The notes below the pieces were generated by a model, which worked only from the letters and a program-made list of their open reading frames with translations, was not told where the DNA came from and did no database searches. Of a stretch of 64,000 nt of DNA, positions 40,711 through 50,619 are shown piece by piece. The stretch's first letter is position 1; every line of letters starts with the position of its first letter. Made by a program: the position numbers and the translations under genes. This DNA comes from Campylobacter concisus (GTDB lineage: Bacteria > Campylobacterota > Campylobacteria > Campylobacterales > Campylobacteraceae): positions 310,001 to 374,000 of the forward strand of contig NZ_CP049270.1 in the NCBI RefSeq assembly GCF_003048595.2, given 5' to 3'.

Positions 40711-40738
40711 AACTAGGCTCATAAAGACCTAGTTTTTA
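40711..40738 (+). terminator. Terminator after the DUF2920 gene
   Basis: A 7-bp perfect stem (40711-40717 with 40728-40734) plus TTT tail, between convergent genes; on the opposite strand it lies right after the pflB stop. Confidence 0.75.
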
Positions 40739-43111
40739 TCAGTCATTATCTATCTCAAAGTCGTAAAATTCGCTTTCATACTCAACATTTCCTATTTTGT
40801 TGTATTGTATAAGAGCTGCTTTTATGTTGTCTATCTGCTGATACATTAGGCCAAGAGCTATTCTATTTTCGATAGCACTAGCATCATTTAGTTTTGTTAG
40901 CTCTAAAAGTGCGATCGCGTTTGATACTTTTCCAGCTCCTGTTGCAGCCACAGATGCTAAAAATAATGTGCTAGCGTCATTTACTTTAAACTCATCGATT
41001 GCCTGATTATAAAGTTTATAGCTCTCTTCAAAGTCGTTTGTAAAGATATCGACATAGGCTAGAGTTTGGATTAAATTTATATTCTTTGGAGCATTTTTTA
41101 GCTCAGTTCTTAACTTATCACGCTCTCTTGTAAGTAGGCCCGAAATTTGAAGTAACTTGATGTATTGCTTTTTGATGATATCAGCGCCGTGATAGAAAGC
41201 GTTTGAATCAAGCTGCTTGCCATTAAAGTGAATTTGTATTGCTTTTGCATACTCTTTGACATTTTGCTCTTTGTTTTTCGAGATAAAATTTAAGATATTT
41301 GCAATAATATCATTTGGCAAAATTTTTAGTAGCTCATCAGCTTTTTTTACCATTAGCTCATCATTGTTTGTTATTTTTGCGATGATGATATCAAAGGCTA
41401 AATTTAGCATTGTCTGCTCTTTTGGCTCTTCAAGCCATCTTATCATCGCACTTTGGTTGCCGTTAACCAGGCTTAGAAGCGAGGCGTATAAATTTACAGG
41501 CTTTAAACTCTTGTCATTTTCTAAATTTTCGCCGATCTCTTCAATGAGTTTTGGGTTTAAATTTCTATTTATATCTAGACAAATCGCCCCAAAAATACCT
41601 GCAAGATGGTTATTTACATCCTGGTGATAGCTTGCTATGAAGTGCTTTGCTGCAAGGCTAAAATTTCCAAGCTGAGCGTAGCTTAGGGCGAGGTTGTATT
41701 GCAAGATAGAGTGATTTGGATAAGTGCTAGCTAGCTCTTCAAACTCTTTATTTGCTTCTTTTAAGCGGTAGCTTAGTGCTTTTGCAATAGCTTCACTAAG
41801 TTTTGCATTTACTTTTGAAGCAGCTGCACTTTGGCTAAGATAGTCGTTTGCTGCTGATGTATCGTCTAAAAAGACGCTAACGCCGCCTTTTCTTATCTGC
41901 TCGATGCTCTGTTTTGCGTCAAAGACCTTGTAGGGTGCGAAGTAGAAAAGCGTCTCATAGCGCCTTGTTCTATCAAAAAACATATCATCACTAAAGTGTG
42001 CCTGAGCTAGGCTGACATCAAAAAGATCAGGCTTTAGTATCGTTTTTATCTTATAAATTTTGCTTGGTAAAGAAGCATTGTAGTCGTAAACGTCTTTGAT
42101 AAATGCCGCTGCATCGCCGTAGTCAGCAGTTTTTAGATCAATTAGCGCCTCAGTCATCTTGATAAGATCGATATTTGGCGTATTTTTAGAAGCTTTTGTT
42201 AGATAATCCCTTGCTTTATCGTATTTGCCAAGTCTTGCATAGAGCTGTGCTAGCGTGAAGTCGGCCTTAAACGCCTTTTGGCTCTCAAGCTTAGCTATTG
42301 CTCTCTCATCATCTCCAAGAAGTGATAAAATTTTTGCACTTAAATATGCATATTCGTTTTTATAATCTGCAGTATTTGGATGAGAAAGTGCTTGAAGCGC
42401 CTCGTAATAGTTGCCTTTATAGTAGTTTATAAGCGCGTAGTAATAGCTATAAAGTGGCGAGTTGTTTTCATACTGCAAAAATGAATCAGCAAGTCCTATA
42501 TAGTAGTTAAAATTTTTAGTGTTATTTAGCTCAAGTGAGCAAACGGCTGCGTTTATCGCACTAACCGCCGTGTTTTCTCTATCGGTTATAGCTTTGTTAA
42601 AAGATACGATCGCCTCATCACATCTTTCTTGTTTCATCTGCGAAACACCGAGGTTGTAGTTTGAGAGAGACTGGTTATAAACAGCTACGTTTTCATAAAT
42701 TTTTAACGCTTCAAATTTATTGCCACGCTCATAAAGCTGATTGGCTTTATTTATCATTTCATCGATCTTTGAAGCGCCAAAATTTTGCGTTTGGTAGTTG
42801 TTTTCTATATTTTTTACGATACTTGCAGTATCTATGTTCTCTTTTTTGTCTTTCTTTAGCAAGATAACTAGCAAAACCACTATCAAGATGATAAGCACTA
42901 GAGCGACCACGCCTGCTATTATAAAGAGCTTTTTATTGCTCTTTTTTACAGGGATTGGCTCTGGGATGCTCTCATCTTGTAGCACACCCTCACTTGCGAT
43001 ACTCTCAAGCGAGACGATCTCTTCAGGTGCTTCGGCTTTTGCCTCTTCAGGTGTTTCTTGCTCTGCTTGCTCGCCAGGTGGTTTTAAAACTACAACCTCT
43101 TCTTCAGCCAC
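40739..43111 (-). CDS. pflB: Flagellar motor TPR protein PflB
   Basis: A 790-residue protein: acidic, Glu/Pro-rich cytoplasmic N-terminus (1-58), a single membrane helix (about 60-84), then a large periplasmic domain of tetratricopeptide repeats (for example Y-N-L-G-V-S-Q-M, Y-A-R-L-G-K-Y-D-K-A). It matches C. jejuni Cj0390 (PflB), a disk component that scaffolds stators in the wide Campylobacter motor, by position next to serS and architecture. Start is GTG sharing one base with the serS stop. Confidence 0.85.
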   Translation of the reverse strand: MAEEEVVVLKPPGEQAEQETPEEAKAEAPEEIVSLESIASEGVLQDESIPEPIPVKKSNKKLFIIAGVVALVLIILIVVLLVILLKKDKKENIDTASIVKNIENNYQTQNFGASKIDEMINKANQLYERGNKFEALKIYENVAVYNQSLSNYNLGVSQMKQERCDEAIVSFNKAITDRENTAVSAINAAVCSLELNNTKNFNYYIGLADSFLQYENNSPLYSYYYALINYYKGNYYEALQALSHPNTADYKNEYAYLSAKILSLLGDDERAIAKLESQKAFKADFTLAQLYARLGKYDKARDYLTKASKNTPNIDLIKMTEALIDLKTADYGDAAAFIKDVYDYNASLPSKIYKIKTILKPDLFDVSLAQAHFSDDMFFDRTRRYETLFYFAPYKVFDAKQSIEQIRKGGVSVFLDDTSAANDYLSQSAAASKVNAKLSEAIAKALSYRLKEANKEFEELASTYPNHSILQYNLALSYAQLGNFSLAAKHFIASYHQDVNNHLAGIFGAICLDINRNLNPKLIEEIGENLENDKSLKPVNLYASLLSLVNGNQSAMIRWLEEPKEQTMLNLAFDIIIAKITNNDELMVKKADELLKILPNDIIANILNFISKNKEQNVKEYAKAIQIHFNGKQLDSNAFYHGADIIKKQYIKLLQISGLLTRERDKLRTELKNAPKNINLIQTLAYVDIFTNDFEESYKLYNQAIDEFKVNDASTLFLASVAATGAGKVSNAIALLELTKLNDASAIENRIALGLMYQQIDNIKAALIQYNKIGNVEYESEFYDFEIDND

Positions 43112-44355
43112 TACATATACCTTTTAAGAACTTCTGGAATTTTGATAGTGCCATCTGCTTTTTGGTAGTTTTCCATTATCGCTATTAGTGTCCTACCAAC
43201 AGCTAGACTTGAGCCATTTAGCGTATTTACAAGCATATTTTTCTTACCATCTTTAAAACGAATTTTTGCACGCCTTGCTTGAAAATCACGAGTATTGGAA
43301 ATAGAGCTTATCTCTCTATATTTACCTTGACCAGGCAACCAAACCTCAAGGTCTATCGTCTTTGCCGCGCTAAAGCCTAGGTCACCACTGCAAAGAAGCA
43401 TATGGCGGTGAGGAAGTCCAAGGCTAGTTAGTAGATCGCTCGCGCATGCTACCATTTCATTTAGCACGTCTTCGCTTTGATCAGGTCTTGTGATGCTTAC
43501 CAGCTCGACCTTTTCAAACTGGTGCTGGCGGATCATGCCTCTAGTGTCACGTCCTGCTGAGCCAGCCTCTTGACGGAAGCATGCTGAGTAGCAAGTCATC
43601 TTTATAGGCAACTGCTCAGCTTCAATGATCGTGTCATTGTATAAATTTGTCACAGGCACTTCGCTAGTTGGGATGAGATAGAGGTCCTCGTCGCGTACTT
43701 TGTAAAGGTCCTCTTCAAATTTAGGCAGCTGGCCAGTACCAAAAAGTGTATTTGAGCTTACTAGATAAGGGACATTTACAAGCTCAAAGCCTCGCGCGCT
43801 GTTAAAGTCGATCATGTAATTAACAAGCGCTCTACTAAGCCTTGCTCCCATACCACGAAGTACGGTAAAGCGAGATCCTGAGAGCTTTGCACCTCTTTCA
43901 AAGTCAAGCCAGCCAAGACTCTCACCTAACTCCCAGTGCTCTTTTGGTGTAAAGCTAAATTTAGTTGGCTCAAGCACCGTTTTTATGCAGACATTATCGT
44001 CCTCGTCCTTACCAAATGGCACATCATCATCGGTGATATTTGGCACGTTAAATGAAATTTGCTCAAGCTTTTCTTCATATTGTTTAACGATATCATCAGC
44101 ATCAGAAAGTGCAGCTTTGTTTAAATTTAGCTCATTTTTAAGCTCACTTACGTCTTCACCTGCTCTTGCCTTTATGCCAAGCTCTTTACTCTTTGCGTTT
44201 TGGATCGCTTGAAAATTTTCAAGTGCTTTGCGCTTTTGTTTTAGCTCGTTAAAGGTTTGTAAAAGCTCGTCAAGTAGCCCAGCTTTTACATTTTTTCCCT
44301 CAAGTTTTTTTACAAATTCATCGTAATTTGTCTCGAGTAGTTTTAAATTTATCAT
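43111..44355 (-). CDS. serS: Seryl-tRNA synthetase
   Basis: A 414-residue class II synthetase. The N-terminal coiled-coil arm that grips tRNA-Ser spans about residues 25-100, motif 2 is visible as [17 protein letters not shown], and motif 3 as [11 protein letters not shown] near the end. Complete. Its stop TAG shares a base with the pflB start. Confidence 0.97.
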   Translation of the reverse strand: MINLKLLETNYDEFVKKLEGKNVKAGLLDELLQTFNELKQKRKALENFQAIQNAKSKELGIKARAGEDVSELKNELNLNKAALSDADDIVKQYEEKLEQISFNVPNITDDDVPFGKDEDDNVCIKTVLEPTKFSFTPKEHWELGESLGWLDFERGAKLSGSRFTVLRGMGARLSRALVNYMIDFNSARGFELVNVPYLVSSNTLFGTGQLPKFEEDLYKVRDEDLYLIPTSEVPVTNLYNDTIIEAEQLPIKMTCYSACFRQEAGSAGRDTRGMIRQHQFEKVELVSITRPDQSEDVLNEMVACASDLLTSLGLPHRHMLLCSGDLGFSAAKTIDLEVWLPGQGKYREISSISNTRDFQARRAKIRFKDGKKNMLVNTLNGSSLAVGRTLIAIMENYQKADGTIKIPEVLKRYM

Positions 44356-44364
44356 TCCGTATCC

Positions 44365-44805
44365 TTAAACCATAAACATAACTTTTGCAAAAAGTACGAT
44401 AAAAACTGCCGCTGTTAGCGCAAATGGGTGAATGTTGCCAAGTGGGCTAGGGCGTTTAAATATAAATTTGCAGCTTAAATTTGTTATAACCGCAGCTACG
44501 ATTAGCATTGCTAAGAAAAATTTGATCATAAAAATGATTTGTAAATTTGTCTCAAAGTAGCCTCCAGCCTTTGATCCGACCCAGTTACTCATCATCATGC
44601 CTCCAGTTAATACCAAAAGCAAGATGCAAAGTGGCATTATCTTAATAGCAACTGAACCGATAGATTGCTTTGCCTTTTGAGCAAGCTCAGGTGGCATTTT
44701 TTTACAAGCTGCCTTAAAAATGATTACATCAAAAAAGAGGTAACCAACAAAGATGATTGCACAAAAAAGATGAACTATCTGTGCGTATGGATATAAATTT
44801 TGCAT
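44365..44805 (-). CDS. Small four-helix membrane protein (CopD-like)
   Basis: A 146-residue integral membrane protein with four hydrophobic segments and conserved-looking H12 in the first helix (Q-I-V-H-L-F-C-A-I-I-F-V-G). Length and pattern recall short CopD/DUF-type membrane proteins found in campylobacters between trpS and serS. The function is not known; heme or copper binding is speculation. Confidence 0.65.
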   Translation of the reverse strand: MQNLYPYAQIVHLFCAIIFVGYLFFDVIIFKAACKKMPPELAQKAKQSIGSVAIKIMPLCILLLVLTGGMMMSNWVGSKAGGYFETNLQIIFMIKFFLAMLIVAAVITNLSCKFIFKRPSPLGNIHPFALTAAVFIVLFAKVMFMV

Positions 44806-44817
44806 ATTTTTCCTTTA

Positions 44818-45780
44818 TTAATAAATTCCGACTGTTTCACGAACTTTTTTTATTGTTGTTTGAGCAACATTACTTGCCTTTTTGGCTCCTATTTCTAAAA
44901 TTCCAGACACTTCGTCAGGATTATTTTGATAATGCTCAAATTTCTCTCTCGCATCTTTAAAATAGTCCCAAATAAGCTCATTTAGATAAGCTTTAAAGTG
45001 CCCATGTCCCTCGCCACCACGCTCATATCTAGCTTGAAGCTCTTTTTGCCCACTCTCGTCTAAGAAAAGTTTGGCGATATTATAGACGTTGCAGTTTTGC
45101 CACTGCTTTGGCTCTTCAAGCGGCGTGCCATCTGTCACGATGCTAGAAATTTGCTTTTTAAGCGTTTTAGCATCAGCAAAGATGTCGATTGTATTGCCGT
45201 AGCTTTTACTCATCTTTTCGCCATTTGTGCCAGGCACGGTGGCGACATTTTCATCGATCTTCGCCTCAGGCAATGTAAAAATTTCTCCATGCTCGTTGTT
45301 AAATTTTATCGCGATATCACGTGCGATTTCTACATGCTGGATCTGGTCTTTGCCCACGGGTACGACCTGTGCATTATAAAGCAAAATGTCAGCTGCCATC
45401 AAAACTGGATAGCTAAAGAGTCCGTGGTGCGAACTAAGACCTTTTGCGACTTTATCTTTGTAACTATGCGCGCGCTCAAGTAGGCCCATAGGCGTATGCT
45501 GGCTTAGCACCCAGTAAAGCTCAAGAACGTCTTTAACGTCACTTTGCACCCAAAATATGCTTTTATTTGGATCGATCCCAAGTGCCAAAAACGCACATGC
45601 AGCCTCAAAAGTGTTTTGTTTTAGGGCTTTGGCCTCACTAAGGCTCGTCATCGCGTGGTAGTTCGCTATAAACATAAACATCTCATTTTGCTCTTGCATA
45701 TCAACCATCTGCTTTATCGAGGCAAAATAGTTGCCAAGGTGTAGTTTGCCGGAGGGTTGGAGGCCGGTTAATACTCTCAT
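44818..45780 (-). CDS. trpS: Tryptophanyl-tRNA synthetase
   Basis: A 320-residue class I synthetase: HIGH-type G-K-L-H-L-G-N-Y near residue 11, Q-x-Q-H-V-E-I-A-R-D tryptophan/ATP region, and K-M-S-K-S-Y-G-N. Full length. The gene starts right after a 374-base non-coding stretch that must contain its promoter. Confidence 0.97.
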   Translation of the reverse strand: MRVLTGLQPSGKLHLGNYFASIKQMVDMQEQNEMFMFIANYHAMTSLSEAKALKQNTFEAACAFLALGIDPNKSIFWVQSDVKDVLELYWVLSQHTPMGLLERAHSYKDKVAKGLSSHHGLFSYPVLMAADILLYNAQVVPVGKDQIQHVEIARDIAIKFNNEHGEIFTLPEAKIDENVATVPGTNGEKMSKSYGNTIDIFADAKTLKKQISSIVTDGTPLEEPKQWQNCNVYNIAKLFLDESGQKELQARYERGGEGHGHFKAYLNELIWDYFKDAREKFEHYQNNPDEVSGILEIGAKKASNVAQTTIKKVRETVGIY

Positions 45781-45848
45781 CTTATCCTTTCAAATTTTGG
45801 CTTTTTCTCGTGAGCGCTTTTGATAGAGATTTTAAATCTTAAGCTTTC

Positions 45849-45869
45849 GGCAGACTATGTGTCTAGCCT
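45849..45869. repeat. Palindromic repeat copy 1 (aroK-trpS spacer)
   Basis: GGCAGAC-TATGT-GTCTAGCC: a 7-bp stem with one bulged A, 5-base loop. Related to the copies at 45993 and 46081. Confidence 0.5.
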
Positions 45870-45992
45870 CGGCTTAAAATTTCTACACAACTATCAAAAT
45901 CATCTCGCGATACTTCGCCAAAAATACTTTTTAAATTTTAACGTTACATTAGAGTTTTTGTATCTAATCTAATCTAATCTTAAAATTTAACT

Positions 45993-46013
45993 GGTAGACC
46001 ATGCGTCTAGCCT
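45993..46013. repeat. Palindromic repeat copy 2 (aroK-trpS spacer)
   Basis: GGTAGAC-CATGC-GTCTAGCC: same plan as copy 1, 5-base loop, a one-base bulge on the right arm. Confidence 0.5.
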
Positions 46014-46080
46014 TTGATTAAGAACAAAATTTTGCCTCGCCTAAACAAAAATTCTTTGCTAAAACGTCTAAATTTTTAAC

Positions 46081-46113
46081 ATCAGGTTAGACTTTTTTGG
46101 CATCTAGCCTGAT
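46081..46113. repeat. Palindromic repeat copy 3 (aroK-trpS spacer), strongest hairpin
   Basis: An 11-bp stem with one G-T pair (46081-46091 with 46103-46113), 11-base loop containing T6. It lies 41 bases beyond the aroK stop on the minus strand and could also act as its terminator. Confidence 0.6.
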
Positions 46114-46154
46114 CTTAAAATTTATCGTTGCAAGTAGCCCTTGCCACTTTACAA

Positions 46155-46676
46155 CTAAATTTTTAAAAGCATCCTTATCTCTTTTACGATTTGCTTTGGA
46201 GTTTTACCCTCGACTTCGACGATGTAATCAGCCTTTTTCTCATAAAGCTCCTCTCGCTCCAGATGAAGTGCCTCGGCTCTTTTTAGATCACTTAAAAGTG
46301 GACGTTTGGCAAGTTTTTTCTCGCTATTTTTGCTATTTTTTAGCCTTTGCATGATCGCATCAAAACTAGCTTTTAGATAGATCACGGTGCCAATTTTCTT
46401 TAAATTTTTAACCTTCGCAAAGCCTCCGCCAGTTGAGATGATTGCATTTTTGACATTTGTTGCTAGAAATTTAGCCAGATCCTTTTCAAGCTGCCTAAAA
46501 TACTCCTCCCCATACTCTTCAAAAATAGCTTTTATCTTCATATTTTGAGAGCTCTCTAGTAGGTCGTCGCAGTCAAGATTCATCGTCTTTAAAGCTTTGC
46601 TTAGCGCCCTTGCGGTCGTGCCTTTGCCAACGCCCATAAATCCTATCAAAACGATATTATTGTTCTTTGTTTTCAT
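46155..46676 (-). CDS. aroK: Shikimate kinase
   Basis: A 173-residue P-loop kinase phosphorylating shikimate in aromatic amino acid synthesis. Walker A is [10 protein letters not shown] near residue 13, with D-C-D-D (shikimate/Mg site) and S-T-G-G-G-F following. I use ATG 46676; a GTG lies four codons upstream. Its start is inside the der gene end (20-base overlap), so translation is likely coupled. Confidence 0.94.
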   Translation of the reverse strand: MKTKNNNIVLIGFMGVGKGTTARALSKALKTMNLDCDDLLESSQNMKIKAIFEEYGEEYFRQLEKDLAKFLATNVKNAIISTGGGFAKVKNLKKIGTVIYLKASFDAIMQRLKNSKNSEKKLAKRPLLSDLKRAEALHLEREELYEKKADYIVEVEGKTPKQIVKEIRMLLKI

Positions 46677-48045
46677 CACTCTCTCCACGTTTTTTAGGGA
46701 TTAGCACGATAGGTACGCCAGTTAGATTAAAGCTCTCTCTAAGCTTATTTGTTAAATAGCGTTTGTAGCTAAAGTGCAGGCATTTTGGGCGGTTCATTAT
46801 GAGCGCTATCATGATGGGTGCAGTCTTAAACTGTACTGCGTAGTAGATTTTCACGACCCTGCCTTTATCTCGTGGCAGCGGGTGCGCTTTGGTCGCTTCG
46901 CCGATCACTTCATTTAGCTTTGAAGTTTGGATTTTTTGAGTGTAGTTTTTATAAATTTCAACTATGAGTGGGTAAATTTTATGCACTCTTTTACCACCAA
47001 GTGCCGAAACGCTGATGATCGGTGCGTATGCTAGAAACTTAAACCTATCCTTTATCTCTTTACAGAGTTCGTCAAATTCTTCGCTACTTTTATCCCATTT
47101 GTTTAGCACGATGATGACGCCGAGCTCAAATTTAGAGGCGATGCCAGCGATACGCTCGTCAAGCTCAGTTAATGGCTCAGAGCTATCAAGCACTAGTAGC
47201 GCTACGTCCGTCTCTTCTAAAATTTTCTCAGTTCTATTTAACGCGTATCTCTCGATGCCCTCGATCTTGCCACGCTTTCTAATACCAGCAGTATCGACAA
47301 ACTCAAAAACTCTGCCATCATGCTCGTAAATTTCATTAACTGGGTCGATCGTAGTGCCTGCCACGTCGCTAACGACGGCGCGACTCTCTTTTACAAGCGC
47401 GTTTAGAAGTGAGCTTTTGCCGACATTTACGCGACCTATTATGCCAACTCTTATGTTTTTGCTCTCATAGTCTATCTCGTCGCTTAGCTCGCCCTCGTCG
47501 TTGTAGTTTTCTAAAAAATCATCAAAATCTTCGCTTGTATCAGCCTTTATCTGCGCTTTATCTTCTATGTGCTTTGCTAGCCACATACTAAGCTCATCTA
47601 TGCCTGTGTTGTGACTTACGGAAATTCCAAATGCATTTTTTGCACCAAAGCTTACAAATTCCCACTCTCTTTGCTCATCTTTTTTGCTGTCTATTTTATT
47701 AATGATAAGTGCGATTGGTAAATTTAGCTTGCTAAGCTCGTAAAAAATAGCTCTATCCTCGTCATCTGGCATCATTTTGCCATCGACCATGTATAAGATG
47801 ACGTCTGAATTTCTAGCCTCTGCCAAGGTCTTTGCTTTTACATTTTTAAAAAGCTCGCTACTATCATCAAGACCGCCACTGTCGATTAAAATGCACTCTT
47901 TGCCCTCAACTTCAATCTTGGCTTTGTTCGTATCTCTTGTCGTTCCGCTAACATCGCTTGTTATGGCGATACGACGACCAGCTAAGCGGTTAAAAAGTGA
48001 GCTTTTGCCGACATTTGGCTTGCCTACTAATATTACTTTTTGCAA
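46657..48045 (-). CDS. der: Ribosome biogenesis GTPase Der (EngA)
   Basis: A 462-residue double-GTPase needed for 50S maturation. Two G domains: G-K-P-N-V-G-K-S-S near residue 8 and G-R-V-N-V-G-K-S-S near 202, each with D-x-x-G and N-K-x-D, then a C-terminal KH-like domain. I choose the TTG at 48045 (M-Q-K-V-I-L-V-G-K), which has AAAGGA at six bases; the frame extends to 48078 without a ribosome site. Confidence 0.95.
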   Translation of the reverse strand: MQKVILVGKPNVGKSSLFNRLAGRRIAITSDVSGTTRDTNKAKIEVEGKECILIDSGGLDDSSELFKNVKAKTLAEARNSDVILYMVDGKMMPDDEDRAIFYELSKLNLPIALIINKIDSKKDEQREWEFVSFGAKNAFGISVSHNTGIDELSMWLAKHIEDKAQIKADTSEDFDDFLENYNDEGELSDEIDYESKNIRVGIIGRVNVGKSSLLNALVKESRAVVSDVAGTTIDPVNEIYEHDGRVFEFVDTAGIRKRGKIEGIERYALNRTEKILEETDVALLVLDSSEPLTELDERIAGIASKFELGVIIVLNKWDKSSEEFDELCKEIKDRFKFLAYAPIISVSALGGKRVHKIYPLIVEIYKNYTQKIQTSKLNEVIGEATKAHPLPRDKGRVVKIYYAVQFKTAPIMIALIMNRPKCLHFSYKRYLTNKLRESFNLTGVPIVLIPKKRGESDENKEQ

Positions 48046-48196
48046 ATTTTGTCCTTTTCGTGATGGCTGATTATACAAATTTTTGACTTATATAAAGTAT
48101 AAAAATTTGCTTAAAAGCACTAAAATAAAAGAAAAAGAAACTGAAATTTAAGCCATTTTTTATTAAAATGCTTGCTTTAAAAATAAAGGTTTTTTG

Positions 48197-49087
48197 ATGT
48201 TAAAAAGGTTTTATATTTCACATCTTGGCATCTTTTACATGCTATTTGCTTGCTTTATGTTTGCTGTAACTGGTGCATTTGCAAAATATCTTAGCAAAGA
48301 TATGCCTTCGATCGAAGTAGTTTTTTTTAGAAATTTGATAGGCCTTTTTATCGTTATTTATGCCATTTATAGATTTCCATTTAAGCAAGCTGGCGGACAT
48401 TTTTTCTTACTGATGTTTCGTGGTTTTGTCGGCACGGTGGCACTTTTTGCTTTTTTTTACAATGTCGCTCATGTAAATTTGGCCACAGCTTTTACATTTC
48501 AAAAGACAAATCCAATCTTTACGGCTATCCTTGCAGCTTTTATTTTCAAAGAGCGTCTAAGCTCACTTGGCTGGTTTGCTGTATTTTTGGGATTTGGCGG
48601 AATTTTGCTTGTTATACAGCCAAATTTAGGCATAAGCAAGACTGATATTATCGGCGTTTGGAGTGGCCTTGGTGCGGCGATCGCATATACGAGTGTAAAG
48701 GAGCTAAACAAGAGTTACGGCACGAATGTTATCGTACTAAGTTTCATGCTTTGGGGCTCATTTTTGCCGCTTATTTGCATGGGTCTGGCAGAATTTTTCA
48801 CCTACGAGCCACTTGATTTTTTGTTTTCAAAATTTAGCATGCCAAGCTGGTATAACGTTGTTTTTATCTTGCTAATGGGGCTTAGTGGATATTTTTTTCA
48901 GTCGTACATGACAAAGGCGTTTGCGGTTGGCAAAAAGGCTGGAGTGATCGCTGCGGTTAGCTATGCAGACGTTATTTTTACGCTTATAATTGGCTATTTT
49001 ATGGGTGATGTATTGCCAAATCAAACGGCACTTTTAGGCATCTTACTAGTAATAGTGAGTGGAATTTTAGTTGTGAAAGAAAAATAA
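48197..49087 (+). CDS. EamA-family (DMT superfamily) membrane exporter
   Basis: A 296-residue inner-membrane protein with ten hydrophobic segments in two EamA repeats (first ending K-E-R-L-S, second ending G-D-V-L-P-N). Drug/metabolite exporters of this family move amino acids, nucleosides or other metabolites; no substrate can be inferred. The position before kdsA matches C. jejuni Cj0385c. ATG 48197 is preferred over the adjacent TTG. Confidence 0.88.
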   Translation: MLKRFYISHLGIFYMLFACFMFAVTGAFAKYLSKDMPSIEVVFFRNLIGLFIVIYAIYRFPFKQAGGHFFLLMFRGFVGTVALFAFFYNVAHVNLATAFTFQKTNPIFTAILAAFIFKERLSSLGWFAVFLGFGGILLVIQPNLGISKTDIIGVWSGLGAAIAYTSVKELNKSYGTNVIVLSFMLWGSFLPLICMGLAEFFTYEPLDFLFSKFSMPSWYNVVFILLMGLSGYFFQSYMTKAFAVGKKAGVIAAVSYADVIFTLIIGYFMGDVLPNQTALLGILLVIVSGILVVKEK

Positions 49088-49097
49088 AGGAGAAAAA

Positions 49098-49904
49098 ATG
49101 ATACTAATAGCAGGGCCTTGCGTCATCGAGAGCGAACAGCTCGTTTTCGACGTGGCAAAAAGGCTAGTTAAATTTAACGAAGATAAGCGGATAGATTTTT
49201 ATTTCAAATCAAGCTTTGACAAGGCAAATCGCACGAGTATAAGCTCGTTTCGCGGGCCCGGACTTGAAAAAGGGTGCGAAATTTTAGCCAAGGTAAAAAA
49301 GGAATTCGGTTTTAAAATTTTAACCGATATCCACGAGAGTTATCAGGCCGCACCCGTAGGCGAAGTAGCCGACGTACTGCAAATACCTGCATTTTTATGC
49401 CGCCAGACTGATCTGCTCGTGGCCGCGGCTAAGACAAAAGCGGTCGTAAATATCAAAAAAGGGCAGTTTTTAGCGGCGTCTGCGATGAGGCACTCTGTTA
49501 AAAAAGTGCTAGAAACGCGCGGCGTAAAGGGCGACGGATACGAGATTGCTAAACAAAACGGCGTGTGGCTAACGGAGCGTGGAAGTACCTTTGGCTACGG
49601 AAATTTAGTCGTAGATATGCGAAATTTGGTGCTGATGAGAGAATTTGCGCCGGTGATTTTCGACGCTACTCACAGCGTGCAGATGCCAAGTGCTCTTGGC
49701 GAAAAAAGCGGCGGGGACGCGAAATTTGTGCCGTATTTGGCGCGTGCTGCGGCAGCTGCGGGCGTAGACGGATTTTTTTATGAGACGCACGTAAACCCTT
49801 GCGAGGCGCTTTGCGACGGGCCGAATATGCTAAATTTAGACGAGCTAAACGCAAATATCGCTCAAATTTTTAAGATAAAAGACGCCCTAGGCGATGCAAA
49901 CTAA
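49098..49904 (+). CDS. kdsA: KDO-8-phosphate synthase
   Basis: A 268-residue enzyme joining PEP and arabinose-5-phosphate for lipooligosaccharide KDO. The A-G-P-C-V-I-E-S start, S-F-D-K-A-N-R-T-S loop, and D-A-T-H-S-V-Q-M-P motif are present. AAAGGAG precedes the ATG. The text is visibly richer in G and C at third positions than the surrounding genes; ribH, on the far side of the restriction genes, looks the same. Confidence 0.96.
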   Translation: MILIAGPCVIESEQLVFDVAKRLVKFNEDKRIDFYFKSSFDKANRTSISSFRGPGLEKGCEILAKVKKEFGFKILTDIHESYQAAPVGEVADVLQIPAFLCRQTDLLVAAAKTKAVVNIKKGQFLAASAMRHSVKKVLETRGVKGDGYEIAKQNGVWLTERGSTFGYGNLVVDMRNLVLMREFAPVIFDATHSVQMPSALGEKSGGDAKFVPYLARAAAAAGVDGFFYETHVNPCEALCDGPNMLNLDELNANIAQIFKIKDALGDAN

Positions 49905-50223
49905 GGGCTTTTTGTGGGTGCTAGGCGGCGCGGTGGCTGAGTGTGGCTGGGCGTACGGGCTAAAACACGCCCAAAACGCCGTAGCATTCGCGCTTACCGC
50001 CGCGTTAGTCTGCGTTAGCTTCGTATCGTTTATGAAGGCTATGAAATACTTGCCCGTTAGCGTTGCATATACCGTATTTGTGGGATTTGGAGCATTTTTT
50101 ATCGTGGTCGCCGAAAGCGTTAGCGAATACAGCTCAAGCGGCCAGATACCAGATGCTTTGCGGCTATTTTTCATAGCGACGCTGATCGCGGGAGTGCTGG
50201 GGCTAAAAAGGCTAAAATCTTGA
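49894..50223 (+). CDS. Small multidrug resistance (SMR) family transporter, first of pair
   Basis: A 109-residue four-helix membrane protein. Conserved glutamate in A-V-A-E-C-G-W-A-Y (E14) corresponds to the essential SMR glutamate, and [10 protein letters not shown] lies in helix 3. It overlaps kdsA by 11 bases and the next SMR gene by four, so the pair most likely makes a hetero-dimer of the Gdx/SugE-EbrAB kind. Substrate could be guanidinium or quaternary amines; not decidable. Confidence 0.88.
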   Translation: MQTKGFLWVLGGAVAECGWAYGLKHAQNAVAFALTAALVCVSFVSFMKAMKYLPVSVAYTVFVGFGAFFIVVAESVSEYSSSGQIPDALRLFFIATLIAGVLGLKRLKS

Positions 50224-50543
50224 CGCATATTTTAGCTCTTTTGGCGGCCGGGTGCTGCGAGGTCTCGGGCGTATTTTTTCTAACCAAATTTCAAAAAAGC
50301 TTCGGCGTGAAAAAGGCGGCGAATTTTTTGATTTTGGTCGCAAATTTCGCCCTTTCGCTTTGGCTTCTTAGCTACGCGATGCAGGCGATGCCAATGTCGG
50401 TGGCGTACGCGATCTGGACGGGCATGGGAGCGGTCGGAGCCGTGAGCGTCGGGATAGTGTTTGATAAAGAAAAAATGAGCGCGCAAAAGGCGTTTTATCT
50501 ATCGCTAATAACGTTAAGCGCGATAATGTTAAAAATAATCTAA
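50220..50543 (+). CDS. Small multidrug resistance (SMR) family transporter, second of pair
   Basis: A 107-residue SMR protein with the essential glutamate in G-C-C-E-V-S-G (E14) and the V-A-Y-A-I-W-T-G-M-G helix-3 motif. TTG start overlapping the previous stop (TTGA). Both SMR genes share the GC-richer style of kdsA. Confidence 0.9.
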   Translation: MTHILALLAAGCCEVSGVFFLTKFQKSFGVKKAANFLILVANFALSLWLLSYAMQAMPMSVAYAIWTGMGAVGAVSVGIVFDKEKMSAQKAFYLSLITLSAIMLKII

Positions 50544-50619
50544 GGGTTAGAAATGATAAATTTAAATGACACAAAATGTGCGATTAAATATAGACTAAAA
50601 ACTGCAAAATAGGAAGACA

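Larger units (their letters stand above)
45781..46154. other. Non-coding region between aroK and trpS with palindromic repeats
   Basis: 374 bases without a credible gene. It contains three related palindromes (listed separately) ending in TCTAGCCT, and three tandem copies of AATCT (about 45966-45980). It must hold the trpS promoter and the aroK end. I see no tRNA or known riboswitch. Confidence 0.6.

Noticed and set aside
50553-50612. 19-codon ORF ahead of the methylase gene
   Set aside because: Reads M-I-N-L-N-D-T-K-C and has a poor ribosome site; too short to separate from chance, although a leader peptide is possible.
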